Below, in pieces: positions 26,094 to 35,095 of a stretch of DNA of 64,000 bases; position 1 is the first letter of the stretch, and each line of letters begins with the position of its first letter. The DNA lies in the NCBI RefSeq assembly GCF_001610875.1, contig NZ_CP011272.1:1407988-1471987 (forward strand), written 5' to 3'. Source of the DNA: Pirellula sp. SH-Sr6A. GTDB taxonomy: Bacteria; Planctomycetota; Planctomycetia; Pirellulales; Pirellulaceae. The notes below the pieces were generated by a model, which worked only from the letters and a program-made list of their open reading frames with translations, had not been told where the DNA came from and made no database searches. Position numbers and translations under genes: made by a program.

Positions 26094-29000
26094 TAGCTGA
26101 ACACGAAGCCTCCCGTGCGGGCGCGTTCGGCTAGCTGAGCGGTGTTCTCAGCCGTTTGAATGATGGCTCGCTTGACATCATCCGACAGGCCTTCGCCAGT
26201 AACTGGGGGCATCTGCAGCCGCGCGACGCTTTGTGATAGAGCCGCATCGAACTCCTCGAGTCGAACTCGCACTGCAGCAAAGGATGCCATGAGTGATTCG
26301 AGGTTGAGCGACGGCTCGGTTTCCTCAGGAAACAGCGCATCGGCCAGCTCGTTGAGTTCTTCGTCCGACATGTCTTGAGACTGCAACATTGGCGTCTCTT
26401 TTGTCGGATCAAGGACTTCGGGCACCTCCATGTTTTCGGGCTCGGCGTTTAACTGCGGATCGACATCGAGATCGCCAGCATCGACATTTTCATCAACGTC
26501 GGGTTTGTCAGCGACCTGCACGGTTGGAATCAGCGATGCGCCGCTACCAAGTCCCAGACCGCGACTATCGAAGTTGCCGGCCGCTTCGGTCTTCTCGGCG
26601 ACTGCTTCTGGGCCACTGGAAAACTGATCTAGCGAATCCTTGGCCGAGCGATCGAGCCCAAGCTTGAGGTCCTTCTTCCTGGGCGGTTTCAGTTTGGGAT
26701 CTTTGATACCATCGACTTCGACCTTGGGGGCCTTTACATCGCCGGGCATCGGCGGCGCGGGCATGGGAGGGATCGGAGTGCCAGCGTCTGGTTCTTTGGG
26801 TGCTTCGGGCTCTTGCGGTTTTGCGGCATTGGCTGCTTCCACGGCATCATCGAACTCCGCTTGAGCGGCGGCTACCTGCTGGTCACGTTCCTTAGCGCGA
26901 TCTTCGGGCGATTGGCGACCAGCTTCACGAGCGACGCGTGCCTCTTCTCGCATTTGATCAAGGGTCTTTTGAACCCCTGCGGTGGTGTCGTCGATGGTCT
27001 GTTGCCGCGACTGTCCGGCCGCTTCGTTCTGTTTGAACTGATCATCGCGCGAAGCATCGAGCACCTGGTTCTTGGCGTCGGTCTCTTGATCAATAACCGC
27101 CATCTCGGCATCAATGTCGCGACCAGCGCGTGCCTTGCGACGTTCTTCAAGTTGCTGCTTGATGCCTTCCTGCATCTGTACGCGATTAGCTTCGATCTGT
27201 TGTTTACGAGCGTCGCGCCGCTTCATGCGATCGGCGATGGCTTGCTGCTTCTTGGCCTCTTCCGCTTCGTCGGCCGTGCGGATCTCCTTGTCGATCTTGG
27301 CCATTTCGACTTCGACATTCACATCGTCATCGAACAGTGACTTCAGTTTGATCCAAGCCTTTCGCAGAAAGCCGACGGTCGTGTTCCACATCGACTTGAC
27401 TTGCGCGACGAATACCGACCATGTATCAGCGAGATAGTCGATGGTTTCGACCCAGGCAGTTTCAACGCCTGCCAATGCATTGATTAGAACGCCACCGATC
27501 TGAACAGAAACGTCGCCAGCGATGTCAACGAGTTCACGAAGCCGGATGAATCCTTTCTTGAGGAAGCCGATCGTGGAGTTCCAGCCCTTCTGAACTGAGG
27601 TGGTAAGGATCGTCCAGCCATCGGCCATGAAACCGAGTGTTGCATTCCAAACGCTGGCGAGGCCTGATAGCGCACTGATCAGTACATCGCCGATCGCATA
27701 AGCCGTTTCGCCCCAAACATCCGACAGGTAATTGGTGAAGTCGGCCCAAACGCCTTTGAGATAGGTTGTGCCTTTGATCCACTGGAGCTTGAGATATGTC
27801 CACAGAACGTTGGCCGCAGCGGTAATGTCTCCGGCTGCCAGTGCATTGGCGATCGCACCAAAGGCCTTGATCGTGTCGGCTTTCAGTGTTTCGAAGACGC
27901 CTTTCAAGTACTCGATCGCTTGGCCAGCGATGCCGGTGGAGTAGATGAAGTAGGCACCCAGTGCCGCAACGGCCGCGACCACCAGACCGAGAGGCGTGAA
28001 CAGAGCGCCGATAATGGTCACAAGGACGCCGATAGCGGTTCCCACCAGTGAGAACATCGAAGCCAGACCACCGACTGCGAATGCAGCGACACCAGCGGCG
28101 CTACCGATGCCGATGAACGCTGCGCCTACACCAACCACGCCAGCAACGATGAGGGCGACCTTCTTGACCACTTCCTGGTTCTTGCCGATCCATTCGGTGA
28201 GTCCAGACAATGCACGTGAGATCGCATTCATCATCTTGGTCACAGAAAGATCGAGAGACTCGCCGATCGCAATCGCCACGCCCTCGATCGAGCTCTTGAG
28301 AATTCGGAAGGCACCGCCAATTCCCGAATCCATATCGGCAGCAGTCTTAGCAGAGATACCACGGGCCTTTTGGATCTCACCGAGCAACTGCCTGGTGTCG
28401 GTGACCGACTTGCCGATGGCCGATGCGCTCGTGATACCAAGCAGACCAAAGACTTCGTTAAACGCAGCGGCGCGATCCCCAGAACCCATGTTGGCGGTCG
28501 CAGCAGCAACTTCCCCAAGCACGTCGACGAGCTTGCGAGCGTTGCCTTGTGCGTCTTTCGTAGCAACACCGAAGACCTTTTGAAACTTATCTGACTCCGA
28601 GGCGCTGAGCGTGAGTAAGCGACGCAGTGCAGTTCCTGCCTCGCTACCTTGAATCCCAAGATTGCCAAGCGTGCCGAGAATGGCGAGCGTCTCTTCGAGA
28701 CTCATGTTGGCATCGGCCGCCACAGGACCTGCATACGATAATGCTTCGCCCAGCGATTCCACGGAGTTGAACGACTTGTTGGCCGCGGCCGTCAATCCGT
28801 CAGCAACTCGCACCGCATCGGTGGCTGCCATTGAAAACTGGCGAATGGTGGCTGCCATAATGCCGGAGCTGAGCGTGGCATCGGTACCGGTGGCGCGAGC
28901 AAGATTCATCACCGCGCCGGTCATCTCTTCGATCTGCTTCGGTGAGAATCCGGCTCGTCCAAGCTCGGTCATCAGCGAGGCGACTTCGCTGGCAGAAAAA

Positions 29001-29296
29001 CTTGTGGTTGCACCGAGAAGCTTGGCTTTCTCACGCAATGAATCGAAAGCCGCTCCGGTCGCGCCGGCCACCGCACCTGCGGCGCGAATGGCATCATCGA
29101 AGTTTGCATAGACGGCGACACTCCCTGCCACGGGAGCTGCAGCGGCGACACCAAGTCCCATCAGCTTGGTGCCGATCATTCGCGTGGACGCGCCGAATGA
29201 TTTCAGCCGCTTCTGCGCAGCCTCGAGCCCCTTGAGGAACTGCGCACTCCTCGCGGTCAGCTCGACGTAGGCTCCTCCGGCTTTGACTTGAGACAT
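26093..29296 (-). CDS. Phage tail tape measure protein
   Basis: 1067 residues. The N-terminal 340 match the TP901-type tape measure core (SFSASEVASLMTELGRAGFS, then VMNLARATGTDATLSSGIMA). Hydrophobic segments at about 370-450 suit membrane insertion. Two related blocks (about 535-665) both hold a W-NxTxGFL-K-F/W-x-L step (WNSTIGFLKKGF and WNTTVGFLRKAW), so the ruler was extended by duplication. Then come a charged coiled-coil region (about 670-800) and a Pro/acid-rich tail region. The length sets tail length and implies a long-tailed (siphovirus-like) phage. Confidence 0.9.
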   Translation of the reverse strand: MSQVKAGGAYVELTARSAQFLKGLEAAQKRLKSFGASTRMIGTKLMGLGVAAAAPVAGSVAVYANFDDAIRAAGAVAGATGAAFDSLREKAKLLGATTSFSASEVASLMTELGRAGFSPKQIEEMTGAVMNLARATGTDATLSSGIMAATIRQFSMAATDAVRVADGLTAAANKSFNSVESLGEALSYAGPVAADANMSLEETLAILGTLGNLGIQGSEAGTALRRLLTLSASESDKFQKVFGVATKDAQGNARKLVDVLGEVAAATANMGSGDRAAAFNEVFGLLGITSASAIGKSVTDTRQLLGEIQKARGISAKTAADMDSGIGGAFRILKSSIEGVAIAIGESLDLSVTKMMNAISRALSGLTEWIGKNQEVVKKVALIVAGVVGVGAAFIGIGSAAGVAAFAVGGLASMFSLVGTAIGVLVTIIGALFTPLGLVVAAVAALGAYFIYSTGIAGQAIEYLKGVFETLKADTIKAFGAIANALAAGDITAAANVLWTYLKLQWIKGTTYLKGVWADFTNYLSDVWGETAYAIGDVLISALSGLASVWNATLGFMADGWTILTTSVQKGWNSTIGFLKKGFIRLRELVDIAGDVSVQIGGVLINALAGVETAWVETIDYLADTWSVFVAQVKSMWNTTVGFLRKAWIKLKSLFDDDVNVEVEMAKIDKEIRTADEAEEAKKQQAIADRMKRRDARKQQIEANRVQMQEGIKQQLEERRKARAGRDIDAEMAVIDQETDAKNQVLDASRDDQFKQNEAAGQSRQQTIDDTTAGVQKTLDQMREEARVAREAGRQSPEDRAKERDQQVAAAQAEFDDAVEAANAAKPQEPEAPKEPDAGTPIPPMPAPPMPGDVKAPKVEVDGIKDPKLKPPRKKDLKLGLDRSAKDSLDQFSSGPEAVAEKTEAAGNFDSRGLGLGSGASLIPTVQVADKPDVDENVDAGDLDVDPQLNAEPENMEVPEVLDPTKETPMLQSQDMSDEELNELADALFPEETEPSLNLESLMASFAAVRVRLEEFDAALSQSVARLQMPPVTGEGLSDDVKRAIIQTAENTAQLAERARTGGFVFS

Positions 29297-29520
29297 GGCA
29301 ACTCGGCTAACTTGGGTTGAAAACTCGCACCGAGCATCGCTGCAGCTTGCTCAACAGTTCCGCGAGCAACGATCGGTTTCTGTTCTGCGTAGGGATTGAA
29401 GTCATCGGGCTTGAATGGCTTGCGACGCCTCTTGCGATCACGGTTCATCTCGGCCATCAGTGCCATGATCGTGCTGGCGACATTCCAGTCGTGCTGGCGT
29501 CTGGCCTCAGCCATCAGCAC
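29257..29520 (-). CDS. Tail assembly chaperone, second part (probable -1 frameshift product)
   Basis: 87 residues from the first in-frame ATG, overlapping the tape measure start by 40 bases. The frame is open well upstream of this ATG and reads IERLIVRLAGIVGVDPGP and then LTLRQLVLMAEARRQHDWN, a continuous domain-like stretch with no ATG, GTG or TTG before the GTG two codons ahead of the ATG. The upstream part overlaps the end of the chaperone gene in the -1 frame. As in many long-tailed phages, the gene therefore probably makes the second half of a gpG-gpGT pair by frameshift, with the domain RRRKPFKPDDFNPY at its end. Confidence 0.6.
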   Translation of the reverse strand: MLMAEARRQHDWNVASTIMALMAEMNRDRKRRRKPFKPDDFNPYAEQKPIVARGTVEQAAAMLGASFQPKLAELPCLKSKPEEPTSS

Positions 29521-29534
29521 AAGTTGGCGAAGCG

Positions 29535-30035
29535 TTAAGGGGCCTGGATCGACTCCGACGATGCCGGCGAGTCTGACGATGAGTCGCTCAATGTCGGCAC
29601 AGCGAGCTTGCGTTCGAGATCTTCGACGAGCTTGTCGACCAAGTTCGGATCGTCCAGTCGCTTCTCGATCGCATTGATCCCCCGACTCTCGATCAACTTC
29701 TGTTTCTCGGCCGCCTTCCGCAGAAGACGGCGTCGGGACTCCGGGAAGTAATTGATCAACGCTTCGAGGAGTGCACCGGTTGCATCGTCGATCGAGTTTC
29801 CCGCGAGGCCCTCACCGAAGGCTTCGTCCGTGATCTGCTGCTGATCAGCTTGCGGCTTGCAAATCGCAAACAGCACATCGCCGAGGAGCAACGGATCGGT
29901 CGAGAGTCGCGTGATCAAATCACCGTCGATCGCTTCCAGCAGATGCACGCCTGTGAGAGTCTTCACGCGGCGCAGCGTCGTGTTATCGATATCCACAATC
30001 CAAATGCGACCGGCGCGGTCAACGAACTTCTGCAT
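29535..30035 (-). CDS. Tail assembly chaperone, first part
   Basis: About 166 residues from the ATG at 30035 (MQKFVDRAGRIW); the longer frame upstream overlaps the tail tube gene region and looks less likely. The protein is mainly helical (LLGDVLFAICKPQADQQQ, LRKAAEKQKLIESRG) and ends in a Ser-rich tail. It lies between tail tube and tape measure, the normal place of the gpG-type chaperone that coats the tape measure. The last part overlaps the -1 frame continued by the 87-residue ORF. Confidence 0.7.
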   Translation of the reverse strand: MQKFVDRAGRIWIVDIDNTTLRRVKTLTGVHLLEAIDGDLITRLSTDPLLLGDVLFAICKPQADQQQITDEAFGEGLAGNSIDDATGALLEALINYFPESRRRLLRKAAEKQKLIESRGINAIEKRLDDPNLVDKLVEDLERKLAVPTLSDSSSDSPASSESIQAP

Positions 30036-30085
30036 GATGCCTCCCTGAGTGTTATGAATCTCTAAACCAACTACAACGACAGCTA

Positions 30086-30502
30086 TCAAGGACCAGCTAA
30101 GCCAGGTCCCACATTCATGCCACCACCGGAACTCGACTGCGTTGGTTTGAGAGTCACATCAGCGGAGATGACCTCTTCCAAGTTCTGGTTGACATTGAAG
30201 GTCATCACTTCGCAGGTCAGCGTTAGCGTGCCACCAGCGTCGCTGATGCCGACATCACATGGATCACCGCTGCTCCACAAGCCTTGAAGCAAGCCGAAAG
30301 CGCTATCGCCATCCTTGTTCAGCACCGTGAACTCGATGGAGGCATCCTTCAGCGTTCCGACCGTAGCACGCCATCCGTTGTTGGCACGTGTACTGGCATC
30401 CGCTTCGGCCTTTTCAAGGCTGACCGTCAAATCCTTGACATTGGTGATCTCCGCTCCGTCGATGGTCAGGACGGCTTCGAGACCAAGTCTTACTTCTGGC
30501 AT
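30086..30502 (-). CDS. Major tail tube protein-like
   Basis: 138 residues from the ATG at 30502 (MPEVRLGLEAVLTIDG). It is beta-rich with VKDLTVSLEKAEADAS and NNGWRATVGTLKDASIEF, a pattern of phage tail tube proteins (DISLSLEKAEADVTTR-like). The longer frame from 30550 would overlap the previous gene more and lacks this typical start. Place between the gp10-like gene and the tail chaperone agrees. Confidence 0.75.
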   Translation of the reverse strand: MPEVRLGLEAVLTIDGAEITNVKDLTVSLEKAEADASTRANNGWRATVGTLKDASIEFTVLNKDGDSAFGLLQGLWSSGDPCDVGISDAGGTLTLTCEVMTFNVNQNLEEVISADVTLKPTQSSSGGGMNVGPGLAGP

Positions 30503-30528
30503 CGTGAATGATTCCTTATGGCGAACGT

Positions 30529-31095
30529 TTACTTGACTGAGTTGGCCCAAAACATGGGGAGCCGACTCCGGTTGGCATCCAGTGCCGGCTTCATGAAGGG
30601 GCGCTTGGGGTAATGACGAGGTTTGTTGTCACTGCGACGCTCGTTCTCTTCAGCGACCAAGCGAGTGGCTCGATTGGCTTGTGCAGCGGTTCGCAGTTCG
30701 ATCCTCGCAAACTTCGTCTTGTTTCCTTGCTGCTTGACTCGGATCGGACCATGCTCGCCAACTCGAAAGCGATGTGGCTTCAGCTTGCGCCGTTTGGTTG
30801 CCACGCCACCGAATTCATGCAGATTCCAAAGGCGGCCCGCGATCTCATTCACAGGCCCGATGATGACTTCGGTCTTGTTGTTGGTAACGTCGTAGCGAAT
30901 CACCCGCTTGAGCATGCCCGTCTGCGTATGTGGCGGGCTGCCAGGCTTGGATGATGTTTTTCGACGTCGAATACTGAACCGAGCGGTCTTGCCAATCGCG
31001 CCCCCGGCGTGCCGAAGCGAAGTGAAGGTGGCAGTTTCCGCCTTCTTCTTGAGCTTTCGCTTATCGAATTGAGTTCGAACGGTGAGCCTGATCAT
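30529..31095 (-). CDS. HK97 gp10-like head-tail protein
   Basis: 188 residues, strongly basic, starting MIRLTVRTQFDKRKLKKK. The segment SLRHAGGAIGKTARFSIRRRKTSS and PHTQTGMLKRVIRYDV fits the family of HK97 gp10-like proteins, which work at the head-tail joint. The start overlaps the next gene upstream by 4 bases, so it is part of the same translation chain. Confidence 0.65.
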   Translation of the reverse strand: MIRLTVRTQFDKRKLKKKAETATFTSLRHAGGAIGKTARFSIRRRKTSSKPGSPPHTQTGMLKRVIRYDVTNNKTEVIIGPVNEIAGRLWNLHEFGGVATKRRKLKPHRFRVGEHGPIRVKQQGNKTKFARIELRTAAQANRATRLVAEENERRSDNKPRHYPKRPFMKPALDANRSRLPMFWANSVK

Positions 31096-31520
31096 CGCGC
31101 CAGTTCAAAGGTTAAGGTCAACAAACTTGTAAACTGACGCAGTTGCTCCCAGTGTTCACTGGAGTACAGCACGGCATGTTCGGCCTTGATGCATCGAGCC
31201 GCTTGAAATGACACGAGCCGCTTCAAGCGAAACTCGTCGGCGATCTTTTCCACCAAATCAACCAGCGGGTCGATCTCCTCATTGGTTCCCTTGGAAAACT
31301 TCTTCTGCACAGCAACGTCCACGCGGCAGTGATACCGGTTGTGGGCGCGATCATGAGGCAATAGTTCAACATCGCGAGGCACAACGCTGACACGCAGTTC
31401 CTTCATGTCTTCGAGGTCGAAGTTGGGAACGTACAAACGCTCGGCCACGAATTCGAAGTCGAACTCGGCGGCATTGAGCTGGGCGGTAACGCTGTCGGCA
31501 ACTTGTAGAACGGTCGTCAT
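31092..31520 (-). CDS. Head-tail or tail completion protein
   Basis: 142 residues from the ATG at 31520 (MTTVLQVADSVTAQL), which overlaps the stop of the gene upstream by 4 bases; the longer frame starting at 31589 lies inside that gene. The helical start plus beta-rich body (FVAERLYVPNFDLEDMKELRV) is like tail-terminator or tail completion proteins found at this place in long-tailed phages. Assignment is mainly positional. Confidence 0.55.
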   Translation of the reverse strand: MTTVLQVADSVTAQLNAAEFDFEFVAERLYVPNFDLEDMKELRVSVVPRDVELLPHDRAHNRYHCRVDVAVQKKFSKGTNEEIDPLVDLVEKIADEFRLKRLVSFQAARCIKAEHAVLYSSEHWEQLRQFTSLLTLTFELAR

Positions 31521-31900
31521 GAGGGATGGGATTCGATCTGTTTGGTGTGAATGCGGAGTTTCAAACGGAATGGGTCGCTGTAGCGCCAAGGTGGGTCGCC
31601 ACCAAGGGCCATCACTTCAAATATGAAGGTGTGGTTGCCATCGATCTCGACGATGGTGTCACCGCGGCGAGGCAACGTTCCGATGATCGACTGGAGCAGA
31701 GATTGCGTGTCGATCAGGAAATCGCGAACTTGGCTGCGAGTGACAATTCCCTCGCCGTCGTCCTGGTCGTACATCGACTTGCCGATCGTGGCTTGGAGCG
31801 TGGCTCCAAGCTCTCCTCGGCGATATACGACCTGGCGAGACGCGTGCTGGGTGAGTTTGGAGGCAAGCCACTCCTGGCCCTTTTGAAGCATGTCTGTCAT
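31517..31900 (-). CDS. Phage head-tail joining protein, putative
   Basis: 127 residues: MTDMLQKGQEWLASKLTQHASRQVVYRRG, then a beta-rich body ending FRLKLRIHTKQ. The opening, a helix followed by VVYRRG, recalls small head-tail connector proteins of siphoviruses. It overlaps both neighbours by 4 bases. Role rests on size, composition and position. Confidence 0.5.
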   Translation of the reverse strand: MTDMLQKGQEWLASKLTQHASRQVVYRRGELGATLQATIGKSMYDQDDGEGIVTRSQVRDFLIDTQSLLQSIIGTLPRRGDTIVEIDGNHTFIFEVMALGGDPPWRYSDPFRLKLRIHTKQIESHPS

Positions 31901-32205
31901 GACTCGGCTTTTGCCTTCGTGTTGCCCAGCAGCTTCGAAGCCTTCGTTCGAACTTCATCGAGCCAAACCGCATCGGCGCGGCGCTGGTACTCGGAAGCAA
32001 CCGCATTGGCCTCTTCGTCAAGCTGTTGCTGACGAAGCGTTGTTTGACGAACGGGCTGGGCTGGTTCTGGAGTTAAGAAAGCAACGGGCGACGCTTGCTT
32101 GAGTTGCTCGGGTTCCCGTTTCTTCACAGGAATCAGAGCAACTGCCAGCAGGACGACGACCACAATGACGGCAATGGCTAATAACATTTTTTGGTTGAAC
32201 CTCAT
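31897..32205 (-). CDS. Single-span membrane protein in the phage operon
   Basis: 102 residues. A strong transmembrane helix (about 8-26, LLAIAVIVVVVLLAVALI) is followed by a Pro/Gln-rich stretch and a long helical tail (LDEEANAVASEYQRRADAVWLDEVRTKA). It could be a lysis-related or envelope-anchored accessory protein, but no known holin or spanin pattern can be named. Confidence 0.6.
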   Translation of the reverse strand: MRFNQKMLLAIAVIVVVVLLAVALIPVKKREPEQLKQASPVAFLTPEPAQPVRQTTLRQQQLDEEANAVASEYQRRADAVWLDEVRTKASKLLGNTKAKAES

Positions 32206-32235
32206 CTAGGAGAATGGATTGGGTTAAAGCAAGGC

Positions 32236-33288
32236 TCAGCTAATGCCGCGCTTGATCAGAATGAACACGAGCAACACGGCTGCGATTCCAATCAGCGCGA
32301 CCGTGGCGATCTCGCCGGCCGAGAGCCAAAGCAGAGCGTTACGAGTGTCTTTCGCTCCATCGAACAGATCGCGTACTCGATCCAGTGGCCGACGGTCTTC
32401 GGAGGGTGGCGTTGGGCAATAGCCATCGGGACAATCCTCGGCCGACAGATACAGCGTCGGTGTGATCGCATCGTCCCAGGAGTAACCTTTGGTTTTCACT
32501 GCTCCAGTCTTCTGCGCTTCTTTGGCTTGCTTGTAGAGCGTGTAACCATGACGCAAATCCGAGTAGAGCTCGTCCGGCGTGCTCGGAATCATCGAACGAC
32601 CAGCGGCGTGGATGTGCCCGCCAGTTGCGTCTTGGAAGAGCACCACAGGGAACTGTTCCGCGGGCACAATGTCGGCATAGCGAGTCTTGTAGATTGCATT
32701 GTTTGCCGTATAGACCTGGAATTCGCAGCTTTCCTTGAGCGCCGCTAGCTGCTTGTTCTGCGTGAACCATTCCTGGAGTCGCTGACTTGTCGCATCAGTG
32801 TTCACGAACAACGCGATCTGGTAACTCTTCTTCGGTGGAGGAGCCGCAGGATTCGAAACGGGAGTTACAACTAGCGGCTCTTGAGTTGGCTTCGAAACAT
32901 CCACAAAGTTCGGCGTCGCAGGTACCGGTTGGGCAAATGTGGGCGTCACCGTTGGCGTCACAACGGTCGGTTGCACGATTGTGGGCTGAACTACCAATGG
33001 CGCGGGATAGACGCGTTGTGGTAGGCAATTCGGCGGACAGTTGCGGATCTGTTGCTTGATCTCACCCTGGGCCTGCAAGTTCACCGACTGCGGTTCTTGC
33101 AACTTCTCGATCGCGCCAACGCTCGGCGCGGTCGGTCGAGAGTTGGGCACCGTCCAGCTCTGCTCGGGCTGAGGCTGCGCTGGCTTGTTATGCAAAGCCG
33201 TGAATACAACACCGAGGAGAATCGCGTGGACGATTGCCACCACGATCAGCCCCAGACTTAAGCGAATTCGAATCGTATCGTTGATCAT
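32236..33288 (-). CDS. Membrane protein with thioredoxin-fold-like domain
   Basis: 350 residues. One membrane span at about 10-30, a Pro/Gln/Thr-rich linker (about 35-145), then a thioredoxin-like domain (about 150-235) starting YQIALFVNTDATSQRLQEWF with the cis-Pro position in EQFPVVLFQDATGG. The CxxC pair is absent, so it is not a redox enzyme of the usual kind. A second span is near the C-terminus (about 322-344) before KRGIS. It lies 5 bases from the papain-like lipoprotein gene, with which it may act at the envelope. Confidence 0.6.
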   Translation of the reverse strand: MINDTIRIRLSLGLIVVAIVHAILLGVVFTALHNKPAQPQPEQSWTVPNSRPTAPSVGAIEKLQEPQSVNLQAQGEIKQQIRNCPPNCLPQRVYPAPLVVQPTIVQPTVVTPTVTPTFAQPVPATPNFVDVSKPTQEPLVVTPVSNPAAPPPKKSYQIALFVNTDATSQRLQEWFTQNKQLAALKESCEFQVYTANNAIYKTRYADIVPAEQFPVVLFQDATGGHIHAAGRSMIPSTPDELYSDLRHGYTLYKQAKEAQKTGAVKTKGYSWDDAITPTLYLSAEDCPDGYCPTPPSEDRRPLDRVRDLFDGAKDTRNALLWLSAGEIATVALIGIAAVLLVFILIKRGIS

Positions 33289-33293
33289 GGTGA

Positions 33294-33893
33294 TTACAGA
33301 ACCTCATAACTTTGGTAAGGCAGTGAACTGCTGGGATCGTTGAGAACGGTTAAGGCAAAGCCTCCGTAGCCTGCCCATAAGCGGATGAACTGTTCACGAG
33401 GCGTGAGTTCGAAGCGCCCCGGATAGTTGTTGTCGAGGATCGCTGCGTATTGCTTCCCATCACGCTCGATCCAGCCAACGAACGTGCAGCAATGCGCTGG
33501 CTTCCACCAGAGGATTGCTCCACGCCTGGTTGCACTTGCCCAATCGAGGAAACGAGGATCAGCCTTGAGCGTGTAGCTGTAGTCGATGCCGGCAGCATCC
33601 AGCCGATCACGCAATCGCGAGTCCCATTCGCCGTCGGCATAGGTCGCTCGCCAGCGTTCGCCAAGCTCGAATCTATTGAGCCAACGGAGGTGGTTGACAA
33701 GCGAGGCATGAACACAGCTCCCTTGGCCAAGCGAGCCTGTCCAATTGCGCTGATGCAGTTGCACCGGCAGATTGGCTGGTGGTTGCTCCAGTTCAGGCGC
33801 TGGCAATGCACGAACGTTGACGACGCCCGAATCGCAGCCAGCCAACACGAGCAGCATCAGTGCACAGGCTGAAATCAATTGTTTATGAATCAT
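33294..33893 (-). CDS. Lipoprotein with papain/C39-like protease domain
   Basis: About 199 residues from the ATG at 33893 (MIHKQLISACALMLLVLAGC), which gives a lipobox with Cys at 20; the open frame reaches further upstream but has no signal there. The domain has the order expected of papain-like cysteine proteases: GQGSC with the catalytic Cys and oxyanion Gln, PAHCCTFVGW with the His, and LDNNYPGRF with Asn/Asp. It sits in the capsid-gene operon. A role in lysis, superinfection exclusion or processing of an envelope target is inference. Confidence 0.68.
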   Translation of the reverse strand: MIHKQLISACALMLLVLAGCDSGVVNVRALPAPELEQPPANLPVQLHQRNWTGSLGQGSCVHASLVNHLRWLNRFELGERWRATYADGEWDSRLRDRLDAAGIDYSYTLKADPRFLDWASATRRGAILWWKPAHCCTFVGWIERDGKQYAAILDNNYPGRFELTPREQFIRLWAGYGGFALTVLNDPSSSLPYQSYEVL

Positions 33894-34012
33894 ATTGAGC
33901 TCGTTGATAAAACTATTGACGGTGACGACTAACGCTGGACCGCAAACGCAGGGATCGTTTGGAGAGCCGAGGCTCAACTCGTGCCCCTGGTGCGGGCCAG
34001 CGGTAGTCGTCG

Positions 34013-34339
34013 CTAACTCTTAAATACCACCCACAGTTGCGGATTCGACTGCGGCGTCGAAGCCACGAAGCGAATGGGCAGCCCACACATCGCCTTCATC
34101 GTGACGTAGCGCGGATTGGTTGGATCGAATAACTCGCTTTCATACTTGGCGAGTTCTGCGACCTCTCCATTGGGAAGCCAGCCCTCGATGGTCCACTGCG
34201 ATGGCGTCGATTGCTTGGCAATACAAAAGCAACTGCGGAACTCGCCCACCGAGATCCACTGGCTGACTTGGCCGTTTGCCAGACGCAGTGGCTGAACAGA
34301 CCGTGCGCGATCGACAGTTACTTTTGCGATTGATCCCAT
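34013..34339 (-). CDS. Small phage protein, unknown
   Basis: 108 residues, beta-rich (VQPLRLANGQVSQWISVGEF, SQWTIEGWLPNGEVAELAKYE). It starts 3 bases after the stop of the DUF2190-like gene upstream. Function not recognised; a head-associated or connector protein fits the place. Confidence 0.5.
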   Translation of the reverse strand: MGSIAKVTVDRARSVQPLRLANGQVSQWISVGEFRSCFCIAKQSTPSQWTIEGWLPNGEVAELAKYESELFDPTNPRYVTMKAMCGLPIRFVASTPQSNPQLWVVFKS

Positions 34340-34342
34340 GGC

Positions 34343-34696
34343 TTATTGACTCAGTCGTAAACGGACACAGCGGGTTCCTGGTGGAGCGGACTCGATGGCT
34401 TTGCCCATCATCGGATGGGCGTAAGCGTTCTTGACCACATGCCAACTGATCTCCGACCAGTAAAGGATCGTGCCAGCGGGAATGTTGGTGGTTGGATCTT
34501 TGACTACATCGAAGACGCCCCGCATCGTGATGCTGCCACGTGAGCCCGCACTAATCCCAAACTTGGCGATGCCCACGAGCCGGTCGACGACAACCACTGA
34601 GCCAGCGGCCACGTCGGACTCGGGGACGATCGGCAAGGTGTTACCATCCGCGACGAAGATGGCTCCTGCATTTATGATTTGTGCGTTGTTGCTCAC
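34343..34696 (-). CDS. DUF2190-like capsid cement or decoration protein
   Basis: 117 residues. The opening NAQIINAGAIFVADGNTLPI, the repeated G-S-V/I steps (AAGSVVVVDRLVGIAK, GSRGSITMRGVFDVVKD) and the final RLRLSQ match the small beta-rich DUF2190 family found next to phage capsid genes. It is a paralogue of the next gene upstream. It probably trims or stabilises the capsid surface. Confidence 0.7.
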   Translation of the reverse strand: MSNNAQIINAGAIFVADGNTLPIVPESDVAAGSVVVVDRLVGIAKFGISAGSRGSITMRGVFDVVKDPTTNIPAGTILYWSEISWHVVKNAYAHPMMGKAIESAPPGTRCVRLRLSQ

Positions 34697-34705
34697 GGCG
34701 TCTCA

Positions 34706-35035
34706 TCACTGGCTCAGGCGAACGCGAACGAAGGAATCAGTGGCGGCAGCGTCATTGACGACTTTGCCGAGATAGGTGGTGCCAACATCGTCAGCGACCA
34801 CGGCTCCGTCTTCATCGACGTAGACCTTGGTGCCTGCTTCGAACTCGACAGCCAGGGCTGGGTCTTTGGGAATGTCAAAGACGCCTTCCACAGCGATCGA
34901 GCCAAGCGAGCCGGCCTTGATGTCGCGTTTAGTGATTCCCACCAAGTCGCCTTGGATCACGATTGATCCAACCGCGACATCAACGGTGGGAGTGAAATCG
35001 ACGGCCTTACCGTCATGAACAAATTGAGCTTGCAT
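34706..35035 (-). CDS. DUF2190-like capsid cement or decoration protein, paralogue
   Basis: 109 residues: QFVHDGKAVDFTPTVDVAVG, then GSIVIQGDLVGITKRDIKAGSL, VEGVFDIPKDP and a final RVRLSQ. The same layout as the neighbour shows a tandem gene duplication. It follows the protease-capsid fusion gene, the usual location for this family. Confidence 0.75.
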   Translation of the reverse strand: MQAQFVHDGKAVDFTPTVDVAVGSIVIQGDLVGITKRDIKAGSLGSIAVEGVFDIPKDPALAVEFEAGTKVYVDEDGAVVADDVGTTYLGKVVNDAAATDSFVRVRLSQ

Positions 35036-35095
35036 GGATTATGGAATCCTTGAGGACAAAGAATGGTTGGTTTCAGAGCGGTCAGGAGACGAGGC

